From NCBI GenBank assembly GCA_023653785.1, contig JAMKCH010022268.1, forward strand, positions 1-64,000: a DNA stretch of 64,000 nucleotides, written 5' to 3'. A program made the translations under genes and the position numbers. The notes below the pieces were generated by a model. That model worked only from the letters and a program-made list of their open reading frames with translations, made no database searches and was not told the DNA's origin. The DNA comes from Ophioderma brevispina. Lineage: Eukaryota > Echinodermata > Ophiuroidea > Amphilepidida > Ophiodermatidae. Positions 1-10,214 of the stretch are shown here, piece after piece; the stretch's first letter is position 1; the number at the start of each line of letters is the position of its first letter.

Positions 1-326
1 AGAAGAGTTGTGAATCAAGTGTAATGTTATATTTTTTACATGAAAGTAGATACATTGCACGCTTTCTTTAGTTCATACGGTAGTTCCATACGGTAGCGCC
101 ACAGTACGAAATCGATATTTTTTTAAAATCGGTTTTGGGGATGGGAATGGTGAGATTTTTATGCCCTCTTAACTTGTAATCAGAATATTTAATACTGAAT
201 CTTTTGCTGAGGTAGCTAGGTGCATGGCCATTCATTATTTTAAACATGGTTGTGGCTAGATGAAAATCATACCTTTCTTTAACATTTTTCCAATGGAGTG
301 CATCTAATCAAATCGAGTAGCACCTA
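1..326 (-). pseudogene. LINE reverse transcriptase, C-terminal tail (part split off by a MITE)
   Basis: Read on the minus strand, this stretch encodes the C-terminal part of a non-LTR retrotransposon ORF2. Recognisable pieces are an LHW.NVKERYDFHLATTM block, then MFKIMNGHAPSYLSK, then a KNLTIPIPKTDF and ATVWN stretch, which match the usual 'hWLPv..R..fkl...yK.lhg.aP.Yl' and 'p.lWN.LP' tail of CR1/L2/Rex-type LINEs. A stop after GATRFD and further frame changes show that it is dead. It continues the ORF at 1161-1510 once the 327-1158 element is removed. The window edge cuts off its 3' end. The retrotransposon role comes from the family; the exact clade is uncertain. Confidence 0.7.
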
Positions 327-1158
327 CAGGGTGAGTCAAAAAAACTTGACCCTGATTGTGTCCGCCATTTTGAATTTGTAAATAACATATATCAAACATA
401 TGTGGTATCATCGGAAAGCTTATTTCATTATCTTTAATTTGCTGTAAAGATAATTCCAATCGGATAAGTATAAGCCGAGCTACATTAATTTGAATCAAGT
501 AGTCAGCTTTTACCCCTATCCACGGATTCCCATTTGAATGCACGGCGGTAAACTAAGCAAATGACTCCTCAAAATGATGATAAGGGTATGTCTATGTTTA
601 TGTCAAATAAAGTGGTATCTTAAAGGTTTAAAAGCCAGTGAAAATGATAAATTTTATAAGAAACACTTTTTCAAGATATGGCATATTTTGGTCTGCAAAT
701 AGACAACACTTTAAACCTCAAAAGGTTGTCACCGATGTCTGTTCCTTCATATGGTATGATTCATTCAACTCCTCCAGAAACTGATACATGTATCAAGTTA
801 ATTTATTTTTCAAATGATTTTTATGAGTGATGAGGATGTAAATTGTGACTGAATTTTGTGGGGTTAAATAGCACCACATTTATTCTGCAGTCAATGAATA
901 GTCCGATTTTATTGTGGACACTGATTTGCTTCTCTGAACGCTATTCATTTGAATGCGAATCCGTGGACAGAGCGCAAAACAGACTACTTGATTCAAACGA
1001 CTGTCGCTCGGTCTATACCTAACCGATGTGAATGATTTTGCGGCAAATTAACGATAATGGACTAAGCTTTTAGTTGATACCAAATATGTTAGATATATCT
1101 TGCCTCGAAATTAAAAAAGGCGGATACAATCAGGGTCAAGTTTTTTTTACTCACCCTG
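327..1158. mobile_element. TA-flanked MITE with long inverted repeats, copy 1
   Basis: The element is bounded by TA at 325-326 and TA at 1159-1160. Its ends are CAGGGTGAGTCAAAAAAA and, inverted, TTTTTACTCACCCTG. The inverted similarity continues inward for roughly 200 bp or more (GACCCTGATTGTGTCCGCC near one end, GGCGGATACAATCAGGGTC near the other). There is no transposase ORF. TA duplication with CAGGG-type termini suggests a non-autonomous Tc1/mariner-type element. It lies inside the LINE ORF on the minus strand, and removing it with one TA restores the reading frame. Related copies lie at 2236-2639 and 3088-3935. Confidence 0.85.
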
Positions 1159-1160
1159 TA

Positions 1161-1510
1161 TTATAATCTTAGCAGCTTTGTTTTGAATTTTTTGAACTTT
1201 CAGATGAGATGAAATATTGCACGTACCCCAAATTACATCACAATAAGGAACTAGTAAGCTGTTACACAGCATATTCATAGTATATGAAGGAACATATGCC
1301 TTTGCCTTATTTAACATGTATAAACTGGTATTACCTCGTTTAACAATATACTCAATGTGATCCTTCCATGATAAATTCTCATCAATTATGATACCCAGAT
1401 GTTTACAGGTTGTAACTCGATTGAGTTTGTTCCCTTCAATATGTACATTTATGTCATTATTATCTATCTTTGCCAATCGTTGCCTTGAGCCTAGAATGAG
1501 TAACTCTGTT
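1161..1510 (-). pseudogene. LINE reverse transcriptase fragment (thumb/C-terminal region)
   Basis: The minus-strand ORF reads TCKHLGIIIDENLSWKDHI, then SLYMLNKAKAYVPS, NSLLVPYCDVIWG and NKAAKIII. This is the typical post-catalytic region of non-LTR reverse transcriptases (the 'vkyLGv.iD..LsWkdHi...l....Yp.l.YC..vWG...ri..iQn.a.r.i' pattern). Upstream (1477-1510) the frame stays open with TELLILGS, matching the 'KTe.l.ig' segment that precedes it. The palm domain is missing. The ORF stops where the MITE at 327-1158 begins, and the remainder is found at 1-326. It is a dead genomic fragment, and its nearest named family cannot be fixed by eye. Confidence 0.75.
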
Positions 1511-1915
1511 TGAGTTATGAGTAACTATGATACCTGCCAGATTATGATTACCTTCACACCGGCAGCGTACATAAAATAATAATTCAATCCCTGTACAAAT
1601 TAAAGTGTTGTCAACTTTAAACACCTAGACTGCATGGGGCGTTTCTTTAACGCGGCAATATATGTTTGTTTTAGTTGCGCTTGCATTAAGGCATCAAAAA
1701 TCAAAACCATCGCTTCGTTTTGCGTTAATTAGCACGGTACCCTTTGAGCCCCCACACTTATGCAATAACGGAAGTGCCCACGACAAAAATGAAAATAAAA
1801 GAAACATTAGAGTTCCTGTGATTCTTATTTCATAATGCACACACCTAGTGACATAAACATAGTAAAATTGGTGCGATAATAGTTTCGGTTTACTGTAGAA
1901 ACGTGGTAAATTAAG
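1511..1915. other. no recognisable feature
   Basis: AT-rich sequence between the LINE fragment and the duplicated segment. No convincing ORF, inverted repeat or RNA gene was seen. Confidence 0.4.
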
Positions 1916-2235
1916 CAAGAGATATTTATATTTTGTTTACATTCTTTACCAATTAAAGCATAATCAGTACAAATCTAATGAATCAACGCCGTAGATAATG
2001 CAGAAACTAATAATTTTTTCCGCTTTTAATGCAAAATCAAAATCAATGTTTTTTTTTCTTTTTTTTCTTTGAAGCCTTCAAACATGTGGTGAATTTCATC
2101 TAAAAATCTTTTGGGAAATGTAGCGGACGGTACATGCATGGGTTGCCATGAGAAAGAAGCACTTAGAAAGCACTTATTAGTCCACTCAATCTACGGTATG
2201 ACCTGGACAAAATTGCTACAAAGGGTTTCTTGCTA

Positions 2236-2639
2236 TAGGGCGAGTCAAAAAAAAAATGACCCTGATTGTGTCCACCATTTTGAATTTTTACGTAGCATAT
2301 ATATAACATATGTGGTATCATCTGAAAGCTGAGTTCATTATCTTTTATTTGCTGCAAAGATTATTCGCATCGGTTAGGTATAGACCGAGCTTCAGTCGTT
2401 TGAATCAAGTAGTCTGTTTTGCGCTCTGTCCACGAATTCACATTTAAAATGAACGGCGTTCAGCATAATCAGTGTCCAGAAGAAAATTGGGCTATTTATT
2501 GACTGCAGAATAAATTTGATGCTATTTAACCCCACAAAATTCAGTCACGATTTACCATCGATGCCCTCTACGTCCTCATCACTCATAAAAAGCATTTGAA
2601 ATATAAATTAACTTGATACATGTATCAGTTTCTGGAGGA
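2236..2639. mobile_element. TA-flanked MITE, copy 2, truncated
   Basis: It begins after TA with TAGGGCGAGTCAAAAA, then GACCCTGATTGTGTCCACC, matching the end of the 327-1158 element in inverse orientation. It is homologous up to TCAGTTTCTGGAGGA, where a 20-base A run interrupts it. The right half is missing. Confidence 0.8.
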
Positions 2640-2660
2640 AAAAAAAAAAAAAAAAAAAAG

Positions 2661-2784
2661 ATTCGAGGGCTCAAATTTCAGGACGACAATGAGAAAAATA
2701 CGGCCTTTCATCTGATATCAAAATCGATACTACTTCCGGGTAAATCAGGGGGGTCCAAAGACGATCGGAACACGCCCCTTTAAA
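2661..2784. mobile_element. right-end fragment of a TTAA-type element
   Basis: The block with CGGCCTTTCATCTGATATC, GGGTAAATCAGG and then GATCGGAACACGCCCCTTTAA matches the two pieces that flank the hAT-like insertion at 37.1-38.2 kb. It ends in the AGG(G/T)GC.TGTTCCGATC inverted terminus followed by TTAA. It therefore acts as an uninterrupted reference for that site. Confidence 0.7.
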
Positions 2785-3087
2785 CAAGAGATATTTATAT
2801 TTTGTTTACATTCTTTACCAATTAAAGCATAATCAGTATAAATCTAATGAATCAACGCCGTAGATAATGCAGAAACTAATCATTTTTTCCGCTTTTAATG
2901 CAAAATTAAAATCAATGTTTTTTTTTTTCTTTGAAGCCTTCAAACATGTGGTGAATTTCATCTAAAAATCTTTTGGGAAAGTGTAGCGGACGGTACATGC
3001 ATGGGAAGCACTTAGAAAGTAACACTTATTAGTCCACTCAATCTACGGTATGACCTGGACAAAATTGCTACAGAGGGTTTCTTGCTA

Positions 3088-3935
3088 TAGGGCGAGTAAA
3101 AAAAAATGACCCTGATTGTGTCCGCCATTTTGAATTTTTACGTAGCATATATATAACATATGTGGTATCATCTGAAAGCTTAGTCCATTATCTTTCATTT
3201 GCTGCAAAGATTATTCGCATCGGTTAGGTATAGACCGAGCTTCAGTCGTTTGAATCAAGTAGTCTGTTTTGCGCTCTGTCCACGAATTCACATTTAAAAT
3301 GAACGGCGTTCAGCATAATCAGTGTCCAGAAGAAAATTGGGCTATTTATTGACTGCAGAATACATTTGATGCTATTTAACCCCACAAAATTCAGTCACGA
3401 TTTACCATCGATGCCCTCTACGTCCTCATCACTCATAAAAAGCATTTGAAATATAAATTAACTTGATACATGTATCAGTTTCTGGAGGAGTTCAATGAAT
3501 CATACCATATAGTCTCCATATGAAGGAATATACATCGGTGACAACCTTTTGAGGTTTAAAAGGATTGGCTATTTGTAGACCAAAATCGGCCACATATGAT
3601 TTGTTTTAAACTAAACCTTACCATTATCACCGGCTTTTACACCCTTAAGATACCACCTTATTGAATAAAACATAGACATACCCTATTCATTTTGGGGAGT
3701 CATTTGGTTAGTTGGTCGCCGTGCATTCAATTGGGAATCCGTGGATAGGCGTAAAAACTAACTACTTGATTCAAAAGACTTCAGCTCGGCCTATTACGTA
3801 TACCGATTGGAATATATTTGCATCAATTAAAGATAATGGAAGACGCTTTCCGATGATACCACGTATGTTAGAGATATGTTATTGGAAATTTAAAATGGCG
3901 GACACAATCAGGGTCAATTTTTTTGAATCACCCTG
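3088..3935. mobile_element. TA-flanked MITE, copy 3, complete
   Basis: TA at 3086-3087 and TA at 3936-3937 flank the element. Its left end (TAGGGCGAGT...GACCCTGATTGTGTCCGCC) pairs with its right end (GGCGGACACAATCAGGGTC...TCACCCTG). Inverted similarity extends over about 230 bp at each end, including the ACTACTTGATTCAAA and GGTATCATCTGAAAGC blocks. The total is about 848 bp, with no coding capacity. It is in the opposite orientation to copy 1. Confidence 0.85.
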
Positions 3936-4068
3936 TATAACTTCTTGTACAAATACTCCCGAACAACACATGAAAAAGTAGAAAAAAGGAAGCATGGGCA
4001 AGAACCATTAATTTGCATAAAACCTATGTGCCATTTTGCCTATATTTGGGTATTATACAATATATTAA

Positions 4069-4424
4069 AAGGGGACGACCCGATTTAAGTAATTTAAAGT
4101 TCAATGATAGATGTTCTCCACCCCTAAACCCCGTCTGTATAGTTTTGCACCGAATATTTCAATTCGTTTTCATATGAGAGCTAAACACATGATTTTCTTT
4201 CGCCTATATGTGTAACAAATTAAATATCGGTCGACCAAAATGGAGTACAGTACAGTGTTGTTCGCTCCGACTTCCAAACCAAATATCCTTTAGCCCTAGA
4301 TTTCAGCGGGTTAAATGAGGAAATTAGGAGCTTTCTTTTAAATACAACAAACGTTGGACCACTTCCGGTGGTAAAATCTTGGAGTATAGGGGGATTGATG
4401 CTATGAGCGATCAGGCCACGGCCC
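4069..4424 (-). mobile_element. TTAA-flanked MITE (GGCCCGAT family), copy 1
   Basis: It is flanked by TTAA at 4065-4068 and 4425-4428. One end reads AAGGGGACGACCCGAT and the other, inverted, AGGGCCGTGGCCTGATCGCT. The interior, with CGGTCGACCAAAATGGAG and GGTTTGGAAGT (reverse complement), matches 41323-41667 in inverted orientation. The TTAA target points to a piggyBac-type transposase acting in trans. No ORF of note. Confidence 0.75.
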
Positions 4425-4428
4425 TTAA

Positions 4429-5606
4429 CTCTTGAGTCTTTCTTGCTGTCCAAATCGGACCGCGGACTTTGGTCTAAACATTTTTGAGTTGCTGTCCGTG
4501 TGTAGTATAGATAGGTGAAGATTCTTTCCTCATCGGTCATGTATTCCATTCCGTCTCATTGGCATTCAGGTGTAGGGCGACTTTATCTGCATCATTTTTT
4601 AAAATATGATTGGTAGTAGATCTTGTGCAGTACATATTACATATCCTTTTAGAGCTGCAGGGTAGTCAAAGTCTGTGGGATGCTGACGTCTAGAAGCTGG
4701 ACAGCCTTTTTATGGTGCTGTCCTACCTATTACCCAGGCTATGACCAAATGACCCCCTACCTTTTTAAAGGTTCACATACTCAATAACCCCCATTTTCTT
4801 CTTTCTGATATCCACTTTATCACAAGTTGCATAAATTATCCACTTTTGTTATAGAATTGAACACCCAAATTCAAAAAATTTCGCAGCCACTACGTGCACA
4901 TTTTAACAATTTTATAATTTCATGGCGCCAAATTTGTATACATTTGCAGCAATTTTATAATTTCATGGCAAATGCAACTATTGTAACTTTAGGTTTCAAC
5001 ATCATTGGCCCCCTTCTTAAAGTTTCAGACTGGATGACCCCACTTTTATTCATCTTGTGTACCGAATTACCCCGTATTTTTTAGTACATTTTATCTGAAA
5101 CGACCCTATTTTTCACCTGACCGAGGTACATATACCCATCACTTCGCATAGGGAGTGCCCTCCCCCGGCACTAGTTGACCCAATGTGTTTGAATAAATAC
5201 TCTCTGATAATAATTTGATAAATAAAGATCTCCCCCATCCCGAATGCAGTCTGACAAATCATCTAGACTGCAAAATTAATTTTGGCGGGAAACTTGCGGC
5301 CATCTTCATGATCTTGAATAATGACTATCACTTTCCACTTTTAATAAATCAATTGCAAGTGTTACACACCTTGCAGGCATAGCCATGCAAAACATGTTCA
5401 ACAGAAAAATGGATAACTCCCCAAACATGCATTTATGAGCTATATACCTTTGTCGAAATATGGGCGTATACGTCCACGTAAGATTGTGTAGCAATTTTGT
5501 CCGAGTGTACCTAGTATTTTTCATAGATTGAGTGGACTATATGTATGGTATAGGGCGCATAACAGGAATATAATATTTTGCCGATATATATGATACAGAT
5601 ATTTAC
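4429..5606. other. no recognisable feature
   Basis: Contains a local repeat of TTTTATAATTTCATGG.. around 4910-4970 and AT-rich sequence. The minus-strand ORF near 4440-4549 (ITDEERIFTYLYYTR-like) has no recognisable domain, and I do not call it a gene. Confidence 0.4.
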
Positions 5607-5792
5607 CAACGGAGATGGGATGCATCCACAGTAAAGGCAAAATGATCGACAAGACGGTGTGCTTGTGACTCCCTGGCAGTTACAGAATTCGCAACAAGTG
5701 GCTCCATAACAGCAATAGATCGCAGAAGCTATTGCTACAAAGAATTCTACCGAACCCGCCACAAGAGAGATTACGGGAGAAACCAAATGGGG
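5607..5792 (-). CDS. internal exon of a putative MS4A/CD20-like tetraspan membrane protein (fourth transmembrane segment)
   Basis: On the minus strand a long pyrimidine tract ending in TTTTTTCACAG stands immediately before the exon, and a G|GTAAAT donor closes it at 5606. The exon is 186 bp, begins and ends at codon boundaries (phase 0-0) and encodes 62 residues with no stop. It starts PHLVSPVISLVAGSVEFF and continues VAIASAIYCCYGATCCEFC, a hydrophobic helix with a glutamate and then a cysteine cluster. This resembles the last membrane helix of MS4A proteins ('..LEF.ia......C'). The tail is cysteine-rich. MS4A proteins are four-helix plasma-membrane proteins linked to signalling and calcium entry; the assignment here is by pattern only. 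The exon at 25316-25567 has the same strand and phase and would supply the first helix. No connecting exon for helices 2-3 was found. It could belong to another tetraspan family. Confidence 0.5.
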
Positions 5793-6120
5793 CTGTGAAA
5801 AAAAAAATCTGAAATCAGTCCTAATTGAATCTATGATCGTATATGATCAGCTCCATTTAAAGAGACGCTGGCGTGATATGTATCGAAAGCTTGTCCTGAC
5901 TGTCACAATAGCATTAAAAATCTACCTTCTCCCAGGTCCCACTTCGCGAGTGTTGTGGATACTAATATACATTTGTAATGCTATTATATTATAGTGTGAT
6001 TTTTTATTCGTGTCAGTTCGTTAAAAATTTCGACGCTTCTATTCATGTTGAGAGGTTGCGCGTTTATCCAGGAAAATCAATACCACTTTTATGTGGCATG
6101 GATTGAGGCCAACATTAGTC
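5793..6120. other. intron-like sequence, no feature
   Basis: Begins with the pyrimidine tract (on the minus strand) of the exon acceptor. Otherwise AT-rich and unremarkable. Confidence 0.4.
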
Positions 6121-6150
6121 GTGTCCACACGGTCGGACTTAAGTCACTTA

Positions 6151-6330
6151 ATACCGGTGTGAAAGCAACTATAGTCCGGCGGGAGCCATAGTCCGGCCTC
6201 CATAGACGATAACGGAATAAAACGTGAACCTAATGTTGCGTGAAGAGTGAACTGAATTGAGTGCACTATTCCTTACCGTTGTAGCCGGACTGTGAGTACG
6301 CCGGACTATAATTTCTTCTACACCGGTACT
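6151..6330. repeat. ACCGGTGTGAA repeat, unit 1
   Basis: It runs from AATACCGGTGTGAAAGCA to TTCTACACCGGTA, which form an imperfect inverted repeat. The interior has CATAGACGATAACGGAATAA, TGTTGCG and CCGGACT.TGAGTACGCCGGAC. Four further units follow between 8.1 and 9.9 kb. Confidence 0.75.
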
Positions 6331-6360
6331 AACTCTGGTCGGTATTAGCGTCGGACTTAA

Positions 6361-6698
6361 AGGTGCATTTTGTGATTCCAGCACCTTCAGTTTTATTCAT
6401 GGTTCGCTAGATATCCTTGAGAAAAGCTTATTCACAAAATTTGAGTTGATTCCGATCTTGCGGTTTTGTGTTATGAGCAATTCTTTGTTTCCCACGGTAC
6501 CATAGGCCACTGTGCCGTAATTTCTGTCCGTTTACGGACAGAAAATACAAAATCGCGAATTTCTTACAAATACGACCGAAATTTCACGTAATATTTGGTA
6601 CACATGGATTACTAAGGCTAACGGTTCAGATCATATAAAAATCTCAACTTTTTTCAGGTAAGTTGGGGGGACGATGTTGTTCATCACGAAATGCCCCT
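6361..6698. mobile_element. TTAA-flanked MITE, AGGTGCATTTTGTGAT family
   Basis: TTAA at 6357-6360 and 6699-6702 flank a 338-bp element. It starts AGGTGCATTTTGTGATTCC and ends ATCACGAAATGCCCCT, a good inverted pair. The interior contains CCATAGGCCACTGTG and a CTGTCCGT..ACGGACAG hairpin. It sits within the flanks of the ACCGGTGTGAA repeat unit. A diverged relative lies at 28559-28790. Confidence 0.75.
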
Positions 6699-6702
6699 TT
6701 AA

Positions 6703-8131
6703 AGTGGCCGTGTGGACGCGCACTGATCGGATCTAAGTTCTGTCGGTTTTAGTATCGGACTTAAATTTGGTAGTGTTGACGCGCATCTAACGGTAGATCC
6801 GACATAAGTTTAAGCCCGATAAGCTTATTACCGGTACTAGCTGATCGTAAGTGGTCCATGGGAACCGGCATCGGAGTTATAAACTTTCACCCAAAGAAGG
6901 TTAGAATAATGATTAAAATGAAAGAAACATGTGAAAACATCGTTACTTATCGAAATTTGTTTTATTCATGCACAGGAACCTATACACCGTTGAATAAACT
7001 CTCACAATGACCATTTAAATAGTAATTAATGGCAAAAACAATTCATTTTGGTGAAAATAATACTTTCTGTGCACATGACAACCAATACAAAAGTAATGCA
7101 ATGTCCGTCCGTGATGAAAAAGTGTCCGTCTGTCATGATTTTCAATTTCAATTTTGGTGACGATACATTTAATTGATTTAAGTTTAAACTTTCATTCACA
7201 CGTAGTGCAGATAAATATAAAGTGAGATAGCTCAGCGTGTTTTTTTTCTTCTAATTCTCACCTGCTATAAGGAATAAGCACTTTGTACATTCTTATGCCA
7301 TCACGGTGGACAATTTGCATCACAAATGCTAACAACCGTGTGACAGAACTATGTCTGTAGAAATATTCGAATAATTTTGGGGTCTGTTCTTTAGTATAAT
7401 GTTCAAGCTATAAATATTAAACCAAAACCTTAGAAAGTTTGACAGTAAAAAAACTAAGACCAAATTAATTATAGTGAAAAAGTCCGTTCTGCGATGTTGT
7501 TTAACACCTCGTTACAAAATGGTCTGATCCCAAAGGTCTCCACCCCTTTACATTTTTTTTAACCATGGTCCAAGTAACCTTTGAGATAGAGGGATAATAC
7601 TTAAAGTGATTTCAACACAAAAATCTGAAAATTAAATCTTCAAACTTTAACATGCAGATGCTGAGTGGCTTTCCATCAGGGGGCGTAAACGCGTAACTAG
7701 ACCTCTAGTCAAGTCGTAGGCAAGGCCTGTAGATTTGCCCTTGCAGTTGAATGGCCAAAGATTAATTTCCCCCGAATCAGTGACGTATATAGGATTTTGG
7801 AAAAATTAAATGTAAAGTTGTAAACGTAAATGTAATCGCCTTCGCGGCCGTCGACTTATTTCTTTGAGTCGAAAAAGAGACGGTGTCAGCCCTCTGCATT
7901 TGTTAAATCAAACATCACAAACACGGTTCTCCCTGGCCTCTCCCTTTCTCTTTACGTTTTCCTCTTTTTCCTGGCCACATTGTATCCCTTGCCTTCAAAA
8001 TTTCTCCCATTTTTTCCAGGTGCCTGAGTCGCGCATTTCGCCCACCCGACTAACGACTTTACGTGCTTTACTTCAGAAAAGACGAAAAAGCCACGGTAGA
8101 TCCGATAGAACGCGTCCACACGTACTTTACT
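6703..8131. other. repeat flank, then unique AT-rich sequence
   Basis: 6703-6850 carries GTGTGGACGCGCACTGATCGG and CGGACTTAAATTTGG, which mirror (inverted) the GTGTCCACACGGTCGGACTTAAG sequence before 6151, so unit 1 and its flanks form a larger inverted-repeat element. The rest is unremarkable except for a possible minus-strand exon at 7262-7354, described among the findings. Confidence 0.45.
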
Positions 8132-8307
8132 AATACCGGTGTGAAAGCAGATATGTACGGTGGGATTCATAGTCCGGGCTCATAGACGATAACGGAATAA
8201 AGCGTGAAACTAATGTTGCGTAAAGAGTCAACTGATGATTGCCCTATTGTTCACCATGTTCCCGGACTAATGAGTACGCCGGACCATCATTACTTCTACA
8301 CCGGTCA
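8132..8307. repeat. ACCGGTGTGAA repeat, unit 2
   Basis: Same boundaries and interior as unit 1 (CATAGACGATAACGGAATAA, CTTCTACACCGGT). Preceded by CGCGTCCACACG like the other units. Confidence 0.75.
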
Positions 8308-8365
8308 TAAGATTACGACCGACTTAACCCTGCTCGTCCTTCGGCATTAAATCGTCGACCCTAAA

Positions 8366-8725
8366 TAAAGGCCGACTCAGAGGTTCCTGCGGAGGGCGCC
8401 ACCTCCATTTCCAAAAAAAATCGTGTTTTTGCATGTACATAATGCTGTCCATAGACTAATCACTGTGTGAAATTTCTAAGCTAATCGAATTCCTTCATAT
8501 AGAACTCACAACTTTGTTATAAAAATCGATTCCGGAAATTTTGTTATCACAGTATCCTATGAGACGTAATACTACACATAAATGTTTACTGCATATCAAA
8601 ACGAAAAATCGATTCATCTCAAATTCGGCCTTGTTGACATTTTATTAATATATTAGTTTTAGTTGACTATTAACCAAAAAAAAAATAATATTTCGAAATA
8701 TAGAGTCAGAATTGAGCCTAGTTAG
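8366..8725. mobile_element. shortened copy of the AGGCTGACTCAGAG TTAA element, inverted
   Basis: Left end AAAGGCCGACTCAGAGGTT. The interior CAACTTTGTTATAAAA, then TTCCGGAAATTTTGTTAT and ATCCTATG, is the reverse complement of sequence at 43230-43320. The right end is degenerate (TTTCGAAATATAGAGTCAG). It is about half the length of the copies at 42730 and 47982. Confidence 0.6.
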
Positions 8726-8799
8726 GGCCGATATAGTTAAACCGATGTACGTCACACGGCAAATTTATATCCAACACTAAAACCGATCAATTTAGTCCG

Positions 8800-8980
8800 A
8801 TTCTGTGAAAGCAGATTAGTCGTGGGAGCAATTTAGTCGGGGCTTGCTCCATAGACGGATAACGGAATAAAGCGTGTAACTTATGTTGCGTAAAGATTCA
8901 ACTGAATCGATTGCCCTATTGTTCACCATTGTTCACGGAATATGTTACGCCGGAACAATGGTTACTTCTACACGGTATTA
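8800..8980. repeat. ACCGGTGTGAA repeat, unit 3
   Basis: Degenerate start (TTCTGTGAAAGCAGATTAG), clear interior CATAGACGGATAACGGAATA and end ACTTCTACACGGTATTA. Confidence 0.65.
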
Positions 8981-9084
8981 GTGACTTATGTCCGACGCAT
9001 GTGGGGGACGATTACAATAGGGTACCAATAGCGTGAGGGGATGAGTGGATTTGTTTTGTTTTAATTCCATCGGACTCTTAGTTT

Positions 9085-9277
9085 AATACCGGTGTGTGAA
9101 AGCATATATAGTCCGGTGGGAGCCATAGTCCAGGGCTTTCCCATAGACGATAACCGGAATAAAAGCTGTGATGAAACTAAGTTGCGTTTAAGAGTCAACT
9201 AATCGAGTTCCCTATTGGTCACAATTGTTCCCGGACTATGAGTACCGGACAATGAGGTCTACTTCTACACGGTATTA
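9085..9277. repeat. ACCGGTGTGAA repeat, unit 4
   Basis: AATACCGGTGTGTGAAAGCA to TTCTACACGGTATTA. Preceded by a GTGGATTTGTTTTG and CCATCGGACT block that also precedes unit 5 and reappears inverted after it. Confidence 0.7.
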
Positions 9278-9309
9278 AGTGGGACTTATGTCCGACCGCA
9301 TGTGGAGAC

Positions 9310-9658
9310 GATTCCAATATAATATAAGCATAATACCCGGACATTTGTTAAAAAAAGGCCTTTGCCCAAGATTCAAAGCGCGTTTTGCCTATTAGTATTA
9401 CGCTGCCGTCAGGAAATTCGTCACAATCATTTCGCTTCATAAGGCCGGCAGCTGGCCAAGGCGCAAAATCCTATCAGCAAATTAGATGTATATTCCCATA
9501 ACAGATACCCGAATCCGAATATCGCTGGGGTCGACGAAGCAGTGAGGTAAAGTGCGCCTTGCCAATGTGCACAACACACACATTGGACACAGCGGGGCTC
9601 GAACCCACAACCTTGGATCATGAGTCGGCCAGTCATACCACTGGACCACATGTGCCCC
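9310..9658 (-). mobile_element. tRNA-derived SINE, copy 1
   Basis: Read on the minus strand, the head GGGGCACATGTGGTCCAGTGG has a box-A-like TGGTCCAGTGG, followed by a box-B-like GGTTCGAGCCC some 40 bp later, then CACTTTACCTCACTG. The same head and body occur at 26145-26459. The SINE interrupts the block preceding repeat unit 5. The inner boundary near 9310 is approximate. It is not a functional tRNA, as the acceptor stem does not pair. Confidence 0.65.
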
Positions 9659-9731
9659 TATGTACAATGGGTACAATAGCGTGGAGGGGAATTGTGGATT
9701 GGTTTTTTTTTTTACTTCCATCGGATTAATT

Positions 9732-9914
9732 AATACCGGTTTGTGAAAGCAGATATAGTCCGGTGGGAGCCTAGTCCAGGGCTCCATAGACGATAACGGA
9801 ATAAAGCGTGAAACTAATGTTGCGTAAGAGTCAAACTGAATCGAGTGCCCTATTGTGCACCATTGTTCCCGGACTATGGAGTACGCCGGACAATGGTTCT
9901 TCTACACCGGTAAT
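9732..9914. repeat. ACCGGTGTGAA repeat, unit 5
   Basis: AATACCGGTTTGTGAAAGCA to TTCTACACCGGTAATAG, the best-preserved right end. Followed by GTGTCCACACG and a ~100-bp inverted copy of the block that precedes units 4 and 5. Confidence 0.75.
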
Positions 9915-9929
9915 AGTCGTGTCCACACG

Positions 9930-10050
9930 TTTAGTTATAAGTTAGTACCGGTATAAACTAAGTCCGATGAAATAAAAAAAATCCACAAATTCCATCACGC
10001 CTATGTACCTATTGTAATCCGTTCCACATGCGGTCGGACCATAAGTCAAA
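9930..10050. repeat. inverted flank block of the ACCGGTGTGAA repeats
   Basis: AAGTCCGATGAAAT, AATCCACAAATTCCATCACG and CCGTTCCACATGCGGTCGGA are the reverse complement of the sequence at about 8985-9085 and 9661-9735. It closes a long inverted-repeat structure around unit 5. Confidence 0.65.
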
Positions 10051-10214
10051 ATTGCCCAAAAAAACGGTTCGAATCCCAGGGGGACACTTTGGGATTGTAT
10101 TCGGGGTACTAATCTGACATTTGATCTGTGGCCAGCTATGATGAAAAACAGACTTACCGCTCTCTTCATGCTCACTGGATTGTGCAAATGAATCATGAAA
10201 GTATTCGTCTTTCG

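Larger units (their letters stand above)
1916..3500 (+). repeat. direct segmental duplication, offset about 869 bp
   Basis: The stretch starting CAAGAGATATTTATATTTTG at 1916 recurs at 2785. The two copies run parallel for about 700 bp, to about 2639 and 3488 respectively, and include the left part of a TA MITE. Copy A is cut at 2640 by a poly-A run and a foreign 120-bp block. Copy B continues to the complete MITE end at 3935. The copies are close to identical apart from small indels. Confidence 0.85.

Noticed and set aside
304..543. Minus-strand ORF over the left MITE end, and similar ORFs at 2163 and 3712
   Set aside because: They lie in the inverted repeats of the TA MITE and are chance readings repeated with the element; only the final few codons belong to the LINE.
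9560..9658. Possible tRNA gene on the minus strand
   Set aside because: Boxes A and B are present but the arms do not pair, and the same head occurs with the same body at 26 kb, so it is a SINE.
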